From: Casimicrobiaceae bacterium
GTDB taxonomy: Bacteria > Pseudomonadota > Gammaproteobacteria > Burkholderiales > Casimicrobiaceae
Direction of reading: 5' to 3'
Length of the DNA: 64,000 bases
NCBI GenBank assembly: GCA_026646885.1
Contig: JAPKHK010000004.1
Location: forward strand, 1 to 64,000
Positions 7,558-15,039 of the stretch are shown here, in pieces. The notes under the pieces were generated by a model that did no database searches, was not told the origin of the DNA, and worked only from the letters and a program-made list of their open reading frames with translations. A program made the position numbers and the translations under genes. Within the stretch, counting starts at the first letter, position 1. The number at the start of each line of letters is the position of its first letter.

Positions 7558-10104
7558 TCAATCGCACTCGGGGGCTACCACCGTGAGGAAGCGCGTGCCA
7601 GAGCGCAGGCCTCCGGGGAGAAGCGGGCTCACGAAGCGCGCGGCGTAGCGGTGAAAACCCAGCGTGGCGCCAGTGACGCGAAAACTTGCGCTCGTTGCAC
7701 CTTCTGCGATGGGCGTCCGGCCGAGCAAGGCATCGCCTTCGAGAAACTCGATCTCCCCAGCTTCGTAAATACCGGTGAGATCCGCCTTGAGATCGAAGGC
7801 TTGTCCCGACGTCGCCGTGTCGGATTCGGTGCTGAGCAGCAGATGCGCAGTCGGGCGGAGGATTCTTGCGAGATAGGCGACCTTGCCACCCGGATCGGCA
7901 ATCGGTAAGGTGCCGGGGAACGCTGGCAATGCGGTTTCCGGTTTGCGCAAGAAGCCACTATTGATCGCTCCAAAGAGATAGATGTCGCCAAATCGATTCG
8001 ACGCGGCACTGGTCATGCCCGGGAACACGGTGGAGAAGACGGTCGCCAAACTCGTCGGATTCAGCGTGGTGACAAATCCGCCTCCAGTCGTTGCGACCGG
8101 ATTCGCCAGCGGGAAGGCGAATTGCACGATATCGAGATTGGGTGTGGCGCCGAAACCTGCTACCGTTACCGTTTTGTCGACATTGAGCCAGATCGCGGTC
8201 GGATGTTCTCCGTTGCCAAGACCGGCGCCGCAGGACACGCTGTCCGCATCGTTTCCACCCAGAAGGACACTGCGCACCAAGGCGCCGTCCAGCGGCGCTA
8301 CTTTGCTCACGAAGATGTCGACGAAACCATAAGGTCCTCCTCTCGTGCCGCTGCTGACCGGAAAATAGAGCGCGGAGTAGGTGCGTCCGGCGACAAAGGC
8401 GTACCCCTCGCCGTCGACCGCGATCGCCGTGCCAAAGTCGGCGCCATTCAGGCAGTTGGTGTCTGACCCGCCCAGATAGCTGGAGTAGGCCAGGGCGTTT
8501 GCATCAGGGGTGAGTTTGGCGACAAAAGCATCTTCGCCGCTGCGCTTGGCGGACTGAAACGCTTTCTCCAAAGGCAGCGCATTCGAAGTAGTGTACCCGG
8601 TGAGATGTGCGCTGCCATCGCCGCCCAAGGCGACCGCGGAAACGACCGTATCGCCCCCGGCACCGCCGAAATAGGTGCCGTACTGCAGCGCGCTTCCTGA
8701 CGAATTGAGCTTCGCCAAATAGCCGGAGAGTTTTCCGACTTCGACGACACGTTCGGTCTGGAGCGTGCCCGCAGTGGTTGGAAAAGCCGCGGTCTTGGTG
8801 GCACCGGCGATGTGCGCTGCGCCCGCCGTGTCGATGGCTAGCGCATTCACTTGGTCCACTTGAGCGAGGTAAGTGGAATAGACCATCGCGCTTCCCGAGG
8901 ATTGGAGCTTGAGAGCAAAACCGAGGCTCTTGTCGGCACGTTCCAACTGACTGGAGCCATAGTAGATGGCTGGTACTTGCGGCACGGCGTCGCTGCCAAG
9001 AAAAGCGCCCGGAGTCGTCGGCATGTCATTGCCCGCTTGCCCCGCCAAGTAGACACTGCCGGAGTCGTCGACGCGGATGGCACGAACCACAGCGCCGCCC
9101 TCGCCCCCGATGAAGGTGGAATAGAGCACTTGCCGACCCAGCGGATCGATCTTGGTGACAAAGGCCACCGGTACGGACGAACCGCCAATGCGTTCATCCG
9201 GATGAGTGTCGTCGAATGGGTTGACCGTAGGAAAACCGGGCCAGGTAGTCGCGCCCGATAAATACACGTTGCCTCCCGCATCGGCCGTGCCCGACAAAAC
9301 CGCAACACCGCCGCCATAGACCGTACCGAAGTCGATGATGGGGTCGATGGTGAGCGCTTGTGACTCGTCGTGACTCTCGATGGCTAGACGGAACTCGTCT
9401 GTGCCGGTTCTTTCGTAGCGGGCGGTGATGAGCGCATTTGCTTTTTGCGTGCCTTGCACGGCAACGGGTCGGCGGTGTTTGAGCACTTGTCCGCTCGCAT
9501 GGATGATGAGGTCGCCCGCGGCATCGATTTCCGTGCGCTCGGCACCGACGATGCGCAAGCGTATGGCCTTGAGGCTCGCCCCTGCCTTGGCTATGAAGTC
9601 GTATTCGAGTTTCCCGTTCTTGGCGTAATGCCGCAGGTCTATACCCGGGTAGGCATCGACAAAGGTCACTGCGGCAAAGTGAGGCACGTCGGTGACCCAG
9701 CTTTCCGGCTTGGTGCCGACGAAATAGTTGCTGCGCTCCGCCGTTTGCTGCTCCGGAACGGCATGCGCATGAGGATTTGCCCCGATTAGCTGGATGGCTA
9801 CGGTAGCGAGTGCGGCGCCCTGTTTGACTTGCCCTGGCGAGCTGCTGGGGTTGGGCCGCAACAGGCGCAAGGCGATGGCATCGCTGCGCAAATAGGCCTG
9901 ATAAGGGTGCCGGTTCGCGGCATACTTCACTGCGGCATGGAACTGGCCCTGGTTGGGCTCAAAGCTCGGTTCGAGCTGATGTGTGAGCGGCGGCGTCTCA
10001 CTCCCGATGAAGGGCCGGCCGAAGCACGGCGAAAAACAGAAACAGCAGACTGCGGCTAGGTAGGCGATTTGACCACAAAATCCGTGGCGAGCCGATATGC
10101 CCAT
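7558..10104 (-). CDS. Exported SBBP-repeat beta-propeller protein
   Basis: An 848-residue protein with an N-terminal hydrophobic export segment (about residues 12-30). Residues about 45-260 fit the DUF7948 domain that usually precedes SBBP repeats: FEPNQGQFHAAVKYAA at its start and a GIDLRHYAKNGKLEYDF segment in the middle. From about 265 to 740 there are seven or so SBBP repeats, with the hallmark YSTFIGG / YSTYL / YGTYFGG / YSSYLGG followed by A-x-x-V-D-x-x-G-x-x-Y-x-A-G and P-T-x-x-G. The last 100 residues (from about AHLLLSTESD) look like an Ig-like domain. AAGGGAGGA precedes the ATG, and a sigma70-like promoter lies about 50 bp upstream. The stop TGA is followed immediately by the ribosome-binding site of the giant Ig gene, so the two are probably co-expressed. 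A cell-surface or secreted role is inferred; there are no catalytic motifs. Confidence 0.85.
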   Translation of the reverse strand: MGISARHGFCGQIAYLAAVCCFCFSPCFGRPFIGSETPPLTHQLEPSFEPNQGQFHAAVKYAANRHPYQAYLRSDAIALRLLRPNPSSSPGQVKQGAALATVAIQLIGANPHAHAVPEQQTAERSNYFVGTKPESWVTDVPHFAAVTFVDAYPGIDLRHYAKNGKLEYDFIAKAGASLKAIRLRIVGAERTEIDAAGDLIIHASGQVLKHRRPVAVQGTQKANALITARYERTGTDEFRLAIESHDESQALTIDPIIDFGTVYGGGVAVLSGTADAGGNVYLSGATTWPGFPTVNPFDDTHPDERIGGSSVPVAFVTKIDPLGRQVLYSTFIGGEGGAVVRAIRVDDSGSVYLAGQAGNDMPTTPGAFLGSDAVPQVPAIYYGSSQLERADKSLGFALKLQSSGSAMVYSTYLAQVDQVNALAIDTAGAAHIAGATKTAAFPTTAGTLQTERVVEVGKLSGYLAKLNSSGSALQYGTYFGGAGGDTVVSAVALGGDGSAHLTGYTTSNALPLEKAFQSAKRSGEDAFVAKLTPDANALAYSSYLGGSDTNCLNGADFGTAIAVDGEGYAFVAGRTYSALYFPVSSGTRGGPYGFVDIFVSKVAPLDGALVRSVLLGGNDADSVSCGAGLGNGEHPTAIWLNVDKTVTVAGFGATPNLDIVQFAFPLANPVATTGGGFVTTLNPTSLATVFSTVFPGMTSAASNRFGDIYLFGAINSGFLRKPETALPAFPGTLPIADPGGKVAYLARILRPTAHLLLSTESDTATSGQAFDLKADLTGIYEAGEIEFLEGDALLGRTPIAEGATSASFRVTGATLGFHRYAARFVSPLLPGGLRSGTRFLTVVAPECD

Positions 10105-10153
10105 ATGTTCCTCCCTTGCGTTTGTCGTTGTGCCACTGAGGCAATTTTATTAA

Positions 10154-10183
10154 ATTCTAGACGCAACTGTGCTTGAAATACAA
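10154..10183 (-). promoter_or_regulatory. Sigma70-like promoter of the exported-protein operon
   Basis: On the minus strand TTGTAT (10183-10178) is followed after 18 bases by TAGAAT (10159-10154). This AT-rich patch lies about 50 bases upstream of the SBBP gene start, in an otherwise GC-rich stretch, and is the best promoter candidate between imuA and this operon. Confidence 0.5.
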
Positions 10184-10285
10184 TGGGCCAAAAGGCCTAT
10201 GACTTTTTTCCTGGTTCGATCGTCGATTCGGAGTTTCCGGCGCCCATGCTCCTTGGCGCCTGGACAGAAACACCGACAGAGCCGA

Positions 10286-10912
10286 TTAACCGCTCCACTC
10301 TCTTACCGCTAGGCGCAGCGGCGCACTGGCGATGCCGCCGCGGCGCTTGAGGATGCGCACTTCCAGCCCTTGCGGGGCCGCCTGAAGCGCGAGGCGCAGC
10401 GCTGCCCAAGTGCTGCCTTGACTGCGCTCGGCAAGTCGATAGAGCACACCCCAGCCACCGCCTTCGCGCGCCGCGAGTTGCAGGCGACGCACTTCAGGTT
10501 CGGTGATGCCCGGTAGCCAAGCGAGCACCGCGCCGCAAGAGCTGGCGCGCAGTGCTTGTTCGCAAGCCCAGAGGCGGTCGCGGGCATCGGCGCTCGTCAC
10601 CACCAGGAGGCGCGACAGGGCCACCCCCGCGGCGGCAAAAGCCGGCGCATAGGGTTGATGCGGCGGATTGACCAGCACCGCCCAAGCTCCCCCGCGAGTG
10701 ACCGCCGCCAGCGCGGGGAGCGCGAGGCGCACCTCGCCTATGCCTTCGGCAGCGCCAAGAATTTCCGTGATCGCCCCCCGCGGCCAGCCGCCGCCGGGCA
10801 ATTCAGCGTCGAGTTCGGAATAACCGCTGGCGAGCGTGGCCGTTTCCACGGCCAGCGCTTCGCCGCGCCAAATGGCGGGGTGACGAAGCAGGGTTTCCAG
10901 GGCGGCAGACAT
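10286..10912 (-). CDS. imuA: Translesion synthesis-associated protein ImuA
   Basis: A 208-residue RecA/SulA-like protein. It shows the ImuA pattern: an N-terminal W-R-G segment (IWRGEAL), then SGYSELDAELPGGGWPRGAITEILG, VLVNPPHQPYAPAFAAAGV and a C-terminal LRVR-like tail. It lacks a Walker A GKT, as ImuA proteins do. In the family, ImuA acts with ImuB and DnaE2 as the SOS-induced error-prone replication system. Here the gene is in the same orientation as lexA, 205 bp upstream of it, but no imuB or dnaE2 follows. The next gene downstream is the SBBP protein behind its own promoter. Either the partners are elsewhere in the genome or the cassette has been broken. Confidence 0.85.
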   Translation of the reverse strand: MSAALETLLRHPAIWRGEALAVETATLASGYSELDAELPGGGWPRGAITEILGAAEGIGEVRLALPALAAVTRGGAWAVLVNPPHQPYAPAFAAAGVALSRLLVVTSADARDRLWACEQALRASSCGAVLAWLPGITEPEVRRLQLAAREGGGWGVLYRLAERSQGSTWAALRLALQAAPQGLEVRILKRRGGIASAPLRLAVREWSG

Positions 10913-11025
10913 GGCGGTTACCGCGCATGCGCGCGCCCGCCCAGCCGCCTACCAGCAAGCCGACGGCTTGCGCAGGACCGCCGAATGGCAGGTCCGGCCA
11001 AAGGCCGGATGCGGCGAAGCCGCAC

Positions 11026-11116
11026 AAAGGGCGCGCAAGCCAATCTCCGGAGCGGACGCAGTCCGCGAACCGTTATCACCCCCTCCCGCCGGGAGGGGGA
11101 CGGGGGGAAGGCAGTC
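11026..11116 (+). repeat. Dispersed palindromic repeat, copy near lexA
   Basis: This block between imuA and lexA matches the reverse complement of the tandem units in the nuoE-nuoF junction (39775-39997). Shared blocks in the same order are GGGCGC..AAGCCA, CCGGAGC, CGCGAACCGT-ATCA, CCCCTCCCG-GGGAGGGGG and AGTC. It contains two hairpins: GCGGAC/GTCCGC and CCCCTCCCG/GGGAGGGGG. Just upstream are two more short palindromes (CCGGCC-AAA-GGCCGG and GCGGC-GAA-GCCGC). The copy ends at the lexA stop codon. Confidence 0.7.
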
Positions 11117-11117
11117 T

Positions 11118-11720
11118 TCACAAAACCTTGCCTTGGCGAATGACGCCCACGCCCAGGCCTTCGATGACCAAAGCCTCGCGCCGCAGGTCGACCACCAGGG
11201 GCTGAAATTCGGGGTTCTCGGGGCAGAGTTCCACTTGCTGGCCGCGGCGCTTCAAGCGCTTGACCGTGACTTCGTCGCCCAAGCGCGCTACGACGATCTG
11301 CCCGGAGCGCGCTTCACTGGTGCGATGCACGGCCAGAAGATCGCCGTCGAGTATGCCGGCGTCGCGCATGCTGGCGCCACGCACGCGCAAAAGATAATCG
11401 GCCCGCGGTTTGAAGAGCGCTGGGTCGAGCTGGTAATGGCGTTCGATGTGCTGCTCGGCGAGGATGGGCTGCCCCGCCGCTACGCGCCCCACCAGCGGCA
11501 GGCCGCCACCACCAGTGAGGCGAATGCCGCGCGAAGCGCCGGGCAACATTTCGATCACGCCTTTTTTTTCCAGGGCCCGCAAATGATCTTCGGCCGAACT
11601 CACGGCGCTGAAACCCAGTGCCCGCGCCAGCTCCGCGCGCGTGGGCGGCATGCCGGCGGTTTCGATATGCTCGCGAATCCAGGCGAGGATTTGGGCCTGA
11701 CGAGAAGTGAGGGTCGGCAT
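11118..11720 (-). CDS. lexA: LexA repressor
   Basis: A 200-residue SOS repressor and self-cleaving serine peptidase. Residues 1-70 form the winged helix ([46 protein letters not shown]). The cleavage site is the Ala82-Gly83 bond in VAAGQP. The nucleophile is Ser117 in RGASM and the general base is Lys154 in VTVKRL, so all elements for RecA-triggered autoproteolysis are present. The neighbours are imuA downstream and yedK within 2 kb, which fits a DNA-damage neighbourhood. I looked for an E. coli-type CTGT-N8-ACAG operator in the 160 bp upstream and did not find one. A REP-like palindromic pair occupies part of that interval. Confidence 0.95.
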   Translation of the reverse strand: MPTLTSRQAQILAWIREHIETAGMPPTRAELARALGFSAVSSAEDHLRALEKKGVIEMLPGASRGIRLTGGGGLPLVGRVAAGQPILAEQHIERHYQLDPALFKPRADYLLRVRGASMRDAGILDGDLLAVHRTSEARSGQIVVARLGDEVTVKRLKRRGQQVELCPENPEFQPLVVDLRREALVIEGLGVGVIRQGKVL

Positions 11721-11767
11721 GGCTAGGAAGGACTAAAGAAGAGAAAAAATCGTCGAAGAAACAAATC

Positions 11768-11854
11768 TAGGAGCGCCGGCAGGCGCGAGGTTTTTGGTTT
11801 GGCCACTTTGTAAACCACAAACCACCCAAGCCATCGCGCCTGCCGCCGCTCCTA
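11768..11854. repeat. REP/BIME-like inverted repeat pair upstream of lexA
   Basis: Two 21-base arms (11768-11788 and 11834-11854) are inverted copies with one mismatch, both beginning TAGGAGCG and ending CAGGCGCGA. The right arm read on the minus strand begins GTAGGAGCG, which matches the GTAG head of known REP sequences. The 45 bases between the arms hold a weaker inverted pair rich in GGTTT/AAACC. The unit lies between the 3' end of the NTF2-like gene and the 5' end of lexA. Confidence 0.75.
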
Positions 11855-11880
11855 CCCAAACCATCGTCGCTGCGTGCGTT

Positions 11881-12273
11881 CTAGGCGCCATTTGCCAGTA
11901 GCGACCAGTGCGTATGCAGAATGCGCCAAGCCCCTTCGCGCTGACCGTACACCTCGGTGCAATGCCAAGACATGCCATCGTCGCTGCTCACAGCCTGGTA
12001 GTTGAAACTCAACACCGCCAAATCGCCCATGGCTTGAACCAGAGGCGAGGAGATTTCATCGCGATCGACTTTGATCCGGCCGCGCAGGCTTTCGTAATAC
12101 GCGGTGAGCGCCGGCAAGCCTTCGATGCGTTGCGTCAAAAAAGGATCGAAGTAAGTAACCTCGGGCGCGCAGATTTCCAGAAAACCGGAAGGATCGCCCT
12201 TGCCCCAGCGCTTGAGCGCGCTGCGCTCGAGTTCCAATAGCGTGGCGTGCAGAGAAACCTTTGCCGTGCTCAT
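11881..12273 (-). CDS. NTF2-like (SnoaL/DUF4440 type) protein
   Basis: A 130-residue cone-fold protein. The pattern is that of DUF4440/SnoaL-like proteins: an N-terminal helix ending in WGKGDPSGFLEICAPEVTYFDPFL, a conserved ALTAYYESLRGRI, then beta strands ending WHCTEVYGQREGAWRILHTHWS. These proteins are often small-ligand binding or isomerase-like, and the substrate cannot be predicted here. It is transcribed in the same direction as the methyltransferase upstream, about 206 bp away, with palindromic sequence in between. The start ATG at 12273 has GAGGGC close upstream. Confidence 0.8.
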   Translation of the reverse strand: MSTAKVSLHATLLELERSALKRWGKGDPSGFLEICAPEVTYFDPFLTQRIEGLPALTAYYESLRGRIKVDRDEISSPLVQAMGDLAVLSFNYQAVSSDDGMSWHCTEVYGQREGAWRILHTHWSLLANGA

Positions 12274-12388
12274 GATGCCCTCCTAGGCCGCACAAGCCGG
12301 AAGCAAAGAGCAGCGCGGGCGGCAGCAAACGGCGAACAAGCCCTTCTACCAACAAGGAGAGAAACCCCTTGTATATCTCCCGCTGGGA

Positions 12389-12410
12389 ACAAGGGGGCAA
12401 GCCCCCTTGT
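12389..12410. repeat. Perfect hairpin between two minus-strand genes
   Basis: ACAAGGGGGC and GCCCCCTTGT form a 10-bp perfect stem around a 2-base centre. A weaker hairpin with the same ACAAGG/CCTTGT ends lies alongside at 12352-12372. There is no T-tract on the minus strand, so a Rho-independent terminator is uncertain. A small dispersed palindrome or mRNA stabiliser is equally possible. Confidence 0.5.
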
Positions 12411-12479
12411 AAATCCCCCAAGTTCATCTCTTCGACTCAATTCTTCTCCGCAAAATGTGAAGACTTCGGGCCTTAGTGA

Positions 12480-13226
12480 CTAAGCTACCCGCGCCGCCAG
12501 CACATGCAGCGGCATGACGACGGCGCGCTCGGTTTGCGGCACACCCCACAGCGGCAAGAGCGCCTGCTCCGCCGCAACCAGAAAACCCGGCCCCTGCGCT
12601 TGCACGCAGTGGCGCATGGCCGACCAAGTTTGCACATAAGCAAACCATTGCCAAAAATTCCAAGACACTCGAATAGCGAATTCCGGCGCGGCAATACGCT
12701 CGAAAGGCAGAGGCACGTCGGTGTAACCGTTCCAGAGCAAGCGGTTCTGCGCCGGCCAAAAGGGAAGGAGCGCATCGAGCACCACCGTCTGAAAGCAGGC
12801 ATCGAAATCCGGAGCGACCCGAAGTTGATCGTAGCCCCAAGCGACGAAGGCCGCATGGGGAACCGCCACGCGGCGCACTTCGGCGAAGAAGGCCTTGAAT
12901 TCGAACCAGTGCAAGGCCTGAGCGACACAAATGACGTCGAAGTGCCGATCGGGAAAATGGGTCTCTTCCGCCCGCTGCACGGAATAACTCACGCCAGCGG
13001 CGGCGATGGCATGAGCGATCTGCTCTGCGCTCGGATCCGAGGCGCAAACCTCGGCAAAATACGACGCCAGCGAAACCGCCGCCTGCCCGTTGCCGGTTCC
13101 GCAATCCCAGGCACGGCGGCGCGCCGGAGCGAACTCGGCAATAAAGGCGAACAGCGCCTCGGGATACCGCGGACGCGCCGCAGCATAGAGTTGGGCTTTT
13201 TCGGAAAAGAGATCGACGAAAGACAT
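12480..13226 (-). CDS. Class I SAM-dependent methyltransferase
   Basis: A 248-residue protein when begun at the ATG at 13226 (MSFVDLFSEKAQLYAAARPRYP, the usual start of this family). A GTG 39 bases further upstream is also in frame. SAM-binding motif I is AWDCGTGNGQAAVSLA, an acidic residue follows in VCASDPSAEQI, and motif IV-like FDVICVAQALHWF is present. The HWF ending is typical of the Trans-aconitate/UbiE-like Methyltransf_11 group. Substrate unknown. A good promoter (TTGACG, 16 bp, TATAAT) lies upstream on the same strand. The gene is divergent from yedK. Confidence 0.85.
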   Translation of the reverse strand: MSFVDLFSEKAQLYAAARPRYPEALFAFIAEFAPARRRAWDCGTGNGQAAVSLASYFAEVCASDPSAEQIAHAIAAAGVSYSVQRAEETHFPDRHFDVICVAQALHWFEFKAFFAEVRRVAVPHAAFVAWGYDQLRVAPDFDACFQTVVLDALLPFWPAQNRLLWNGYTDVPLPFERIAAPEFAIRVSWNFWQWFAYVQTWSAMRHCVQAQGPGFLVAAEQALLPLWGVPQTERAVVMPLHVLAARVA

Positions 13227-13310
13227 GAAAAGGTCGGCTACTCGAAACAGCTCCCGCAGCAACACGCGAATCTGGGCAACTTAAAGATACCGCATAAATA
13301 TACGGTAACC

Positions 13311-13338
13311 ATTATAGCCCGCTGCCTCCCCTCGTCAA
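13311..13338 (-). promoter_or_regulatory. Sigma70-like promoter for the methyltransferase gene
   Basis: On the minus strand TTGACG (13338-13333) is followed after 16 bases by a consensus TATAAT (13316-13311). It lies about 85 bases upstream of the ATG at 13226, in the divergent gap shared with yedK. A TTACAAT on the plus strand (13344-13350) could serve yedK. Confidence 0.65.
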
Positions 13339-13386
13339 GCCCGTTACAATGCGCCTGTCTTCTTGCCCAATGCCCTGCCTCAAGCC

Positions 13387-14073
13387 ATGTGCGGCCGCTA
13401 CGAATTGCATTCCCACCCGCAAGTCATCGCGCTTTTGGCCGGCCTCGGCACGCCACCGGAACTCCTGCCGCGCTATAACATCGCACCGACGCAAAACGGA
13501 CTGATCGTGCGTGCCGATACCCACGGCGGACGCGAAGCCGCGTTTGCCCACTGGGGCCTCATCCCCTTCTGGGCCAAGGAAAAAGACCTCGGCGCACGTT
13601 TGATCAACGCCCGCGCCGAAAGCCTCGCGGAAAAACCCGCCTTCCGCCAAGCTTTCAAGAAGCGTCGCTGTTTAGTACCCGCCGACGGCTTCTATGAGTG
13701 GCAAGGGCCGCCCGGCCAGAAGCAGCCTTGGCACATCGGCATGGCGGACGATGGTCCCTTCACCATGGCGGGCTTGTGGGAGTGCTGGCGCGACCCGGCA
13801 GGCGCGCTGCTCGAGTCCTACACCATCATCACCACCGCCGCCAATGCCATGGTGCAACGCTTGCACGAGCGCATGCCGGCGATTCTGGCGCCGACCGACT
13901 ACGCCGCCTGGCTCGACCCCGCCAACGACACCCCCAACGCCTTGCTGACCCCCTACCCCGCCGAGAAAATGCGTGCCTATGCGGTGAGCCGCCGCGTCAA
14001 CAACGTCAAGAACGATGATCCCGCCTGCGCCGCGCCGCTGCCCCAAGCGCCCCCCACCGAGGCGCCCGAGTAG
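13387..14073 (+). CDS. yedK: SOS response-associated peptidase, YedK/HMCES family
   Basis: A 228-residue SRAP-domain protein that forms a thiazolidine crosslink with abasic sites in single-stranded DNA. I start it at the ATG at 13387, so that the catalytic cysteine is residue 2 (MCGRYELH), as chemistry requires. An upstream in-frame start at 13363 would bury that residue. Other active-site features are present: HWGLIPFWAK, the Asn and Arg of INARAES, the Glu of PADGFYEW, and the His of LHERMPAIL. The C-terminus RRVNNVKNDDP is typical. Its proximity to lexA and imuA fits a DNA-damage role, although it is on the opposite strand. Confidence 0.93.
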   Translation: MCGRYELHSHPQVIALLAGLGTPPELLPRYNIAPTQNGLIVRADTHGGREAAFAHWGLIPFWAKEKDLGARLINARAESLAEKPAFRQAFKKRRCLVPADGFYEWQGPPGQKQPWHIGMADDGPFTMAGLWECWRDPAGALLESYTIITTAANAMVQRLHERMPAILAPTDYAAWLDPANDTPNALLTPYPAEKMRAYAVSRRVNNVKNDDPACAAPLPQAPPTEAPE

Positions 14074-14182
14074 CCCGCCACGACTCGGGGCGGCCGCGAC
14101 ACCGCCCCCCTTTCCTTCCTCTTTCCGGCCTACACCACCGATTTCCGCTATCATTCGCAGTTTCCTAGCCGCAGCTCCAACC

Positions 14183-15016
14183 TTGACCCCACATCGCGCC
14201 TCTCCGCCCGCCCGCCGCGGCCGCACGCCCTCCAAGCCGGGCGGACCCAGCCAAGTACAAAGTCTCACACGCGGCTTGTCGCTACTGGAGGCCCTGGCGC
14301 AGGCGGAAGGAGGCCTCACCCTGACTCACATCGCCCAGAAGGTGAGCCTGCCCGCGTCCACCGCACATCGCCTGCTCTCCACGCTGGAGCGCATGGGCTA
14401 TGTGTATCAAGACGCCGACCTGAGCCTGTGGTATGTGGGCTTGCAGGCCTACACCGTGGGCAGCGCGTTCTTGGCCAATCGCGATTTCGTCAGCCAAGCC
14501 CATCACTATCTGCGCCGCCTCATGGAACAATCCGGCGAAACCGCCAACCTCGCCGTGCTCGATGGCACCGACGCGGTGTTCATCGGCCAGGTGCAATGCC
14601 GAGAAATGATGCGCCTGCTGGTCAAGCTTGGCAGCCGCGTGCCGCTACACGCTTCGGGTGTGGGCAAGGCCATTTTCGCGGCTCTGCCCGACGATCAGGT
14701 GGAAGCGATATTGCGCGTCAAAGGCCTGCCCAAGCTCACCCACAACACCATCATCGCGCCGGAGATCATGCGCCAGTGTCTCGCGCAAATCCGCCAGCGC
14801 GGTTATTCCTTCGATGACGAGGAACATGCCTTGGGCACGCGCTGCGTGGCAGCCACGGTGTACGACGAACACGCCGAGCCCTTGGGCGCCATATCGCTTG
14901 CCGGGCCCGTGGCGCGCCTCACCGACGAGCGCATCCGCGCCCTCGGACCCATCGTCGCGCACACCGCGCATGAACTGACGGCGCGGCTCGGTGGACGCTG
15001 GCCGCATCCGTATTAA
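14183..15016 (+). CDS. IclR family transcriptional regulator
   Basis: The open frame extends back to 14015, inside yedK, but its first 56 residues are proline-rich and unlike the family. A TTG at 14183 gives a 277-residue protein of normal length. The winged helix is QSLTRGLSLLEALAQAEGGLTLTHIAQKVSL followed by ASTAHRLLSTLERMGYV. The effector-binding half carries the IclR signature: ANLAVLDGTDAVFIGQVQ, LHASGVGKAIFAALP, GYSFDDEEHALGTRCVAA and GAISLAGP. Ligand unknown. The alpha/beta hydrolase gene begins 23 bp downstream on the same strand, so regulator and hydrolase may share a transcript. The exact start is uncertain because no clear ribosome-binding site is visible. Confidence 0.85.
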   Translation: MTPHRASPPARRGRTPSKPGGPSQVQSLTRGLSLLEALAQAEGGLTLTHIAQKVSLPASTAHRLLSTLERMGYVYQDADLSLWYVGLQAYTVGSAFLANRDFVSQAHHYLRRLMEQSGETANLAVLDGTDAVFIGQVQCREMMRLLVKLGSRVPLHASGVGKAIFAALPDDQVEAILRVKGLPKLTHNTIIAPEIMRQCLAQIRQRGYSFDDEEHALGTRCVAATVYDEHAEPLGAISLAGPVARLTDERIRALGPIVAHTAHELTARLGGRWPHPY

Positions 15017-15039
15017 ACCCCATTTGCCTTCTCCTTCTT

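Noticed and set aside
9829..10059. Plus-strand frame near the start of the SBBP gene
   Set aside because: It is antisense to the DUF7948-like domain of the SBBP protein, with no domain or ribosome-binding site.
11721..11880. CRISPR-like or transposon-end interpretation of the inverted repeats upstream of lexA
   Set aside because: There are only two arms, no spacers of fixed size and no transposase frame; the REP-pair reading fits better.
14015..14182. Extension of the IclR gene back into yedK
   Set aside because: The extra 56 residues are proline-rich, overlap yedK and are absent from normal IclR proteins; the TTG at 14183 gives the family length.
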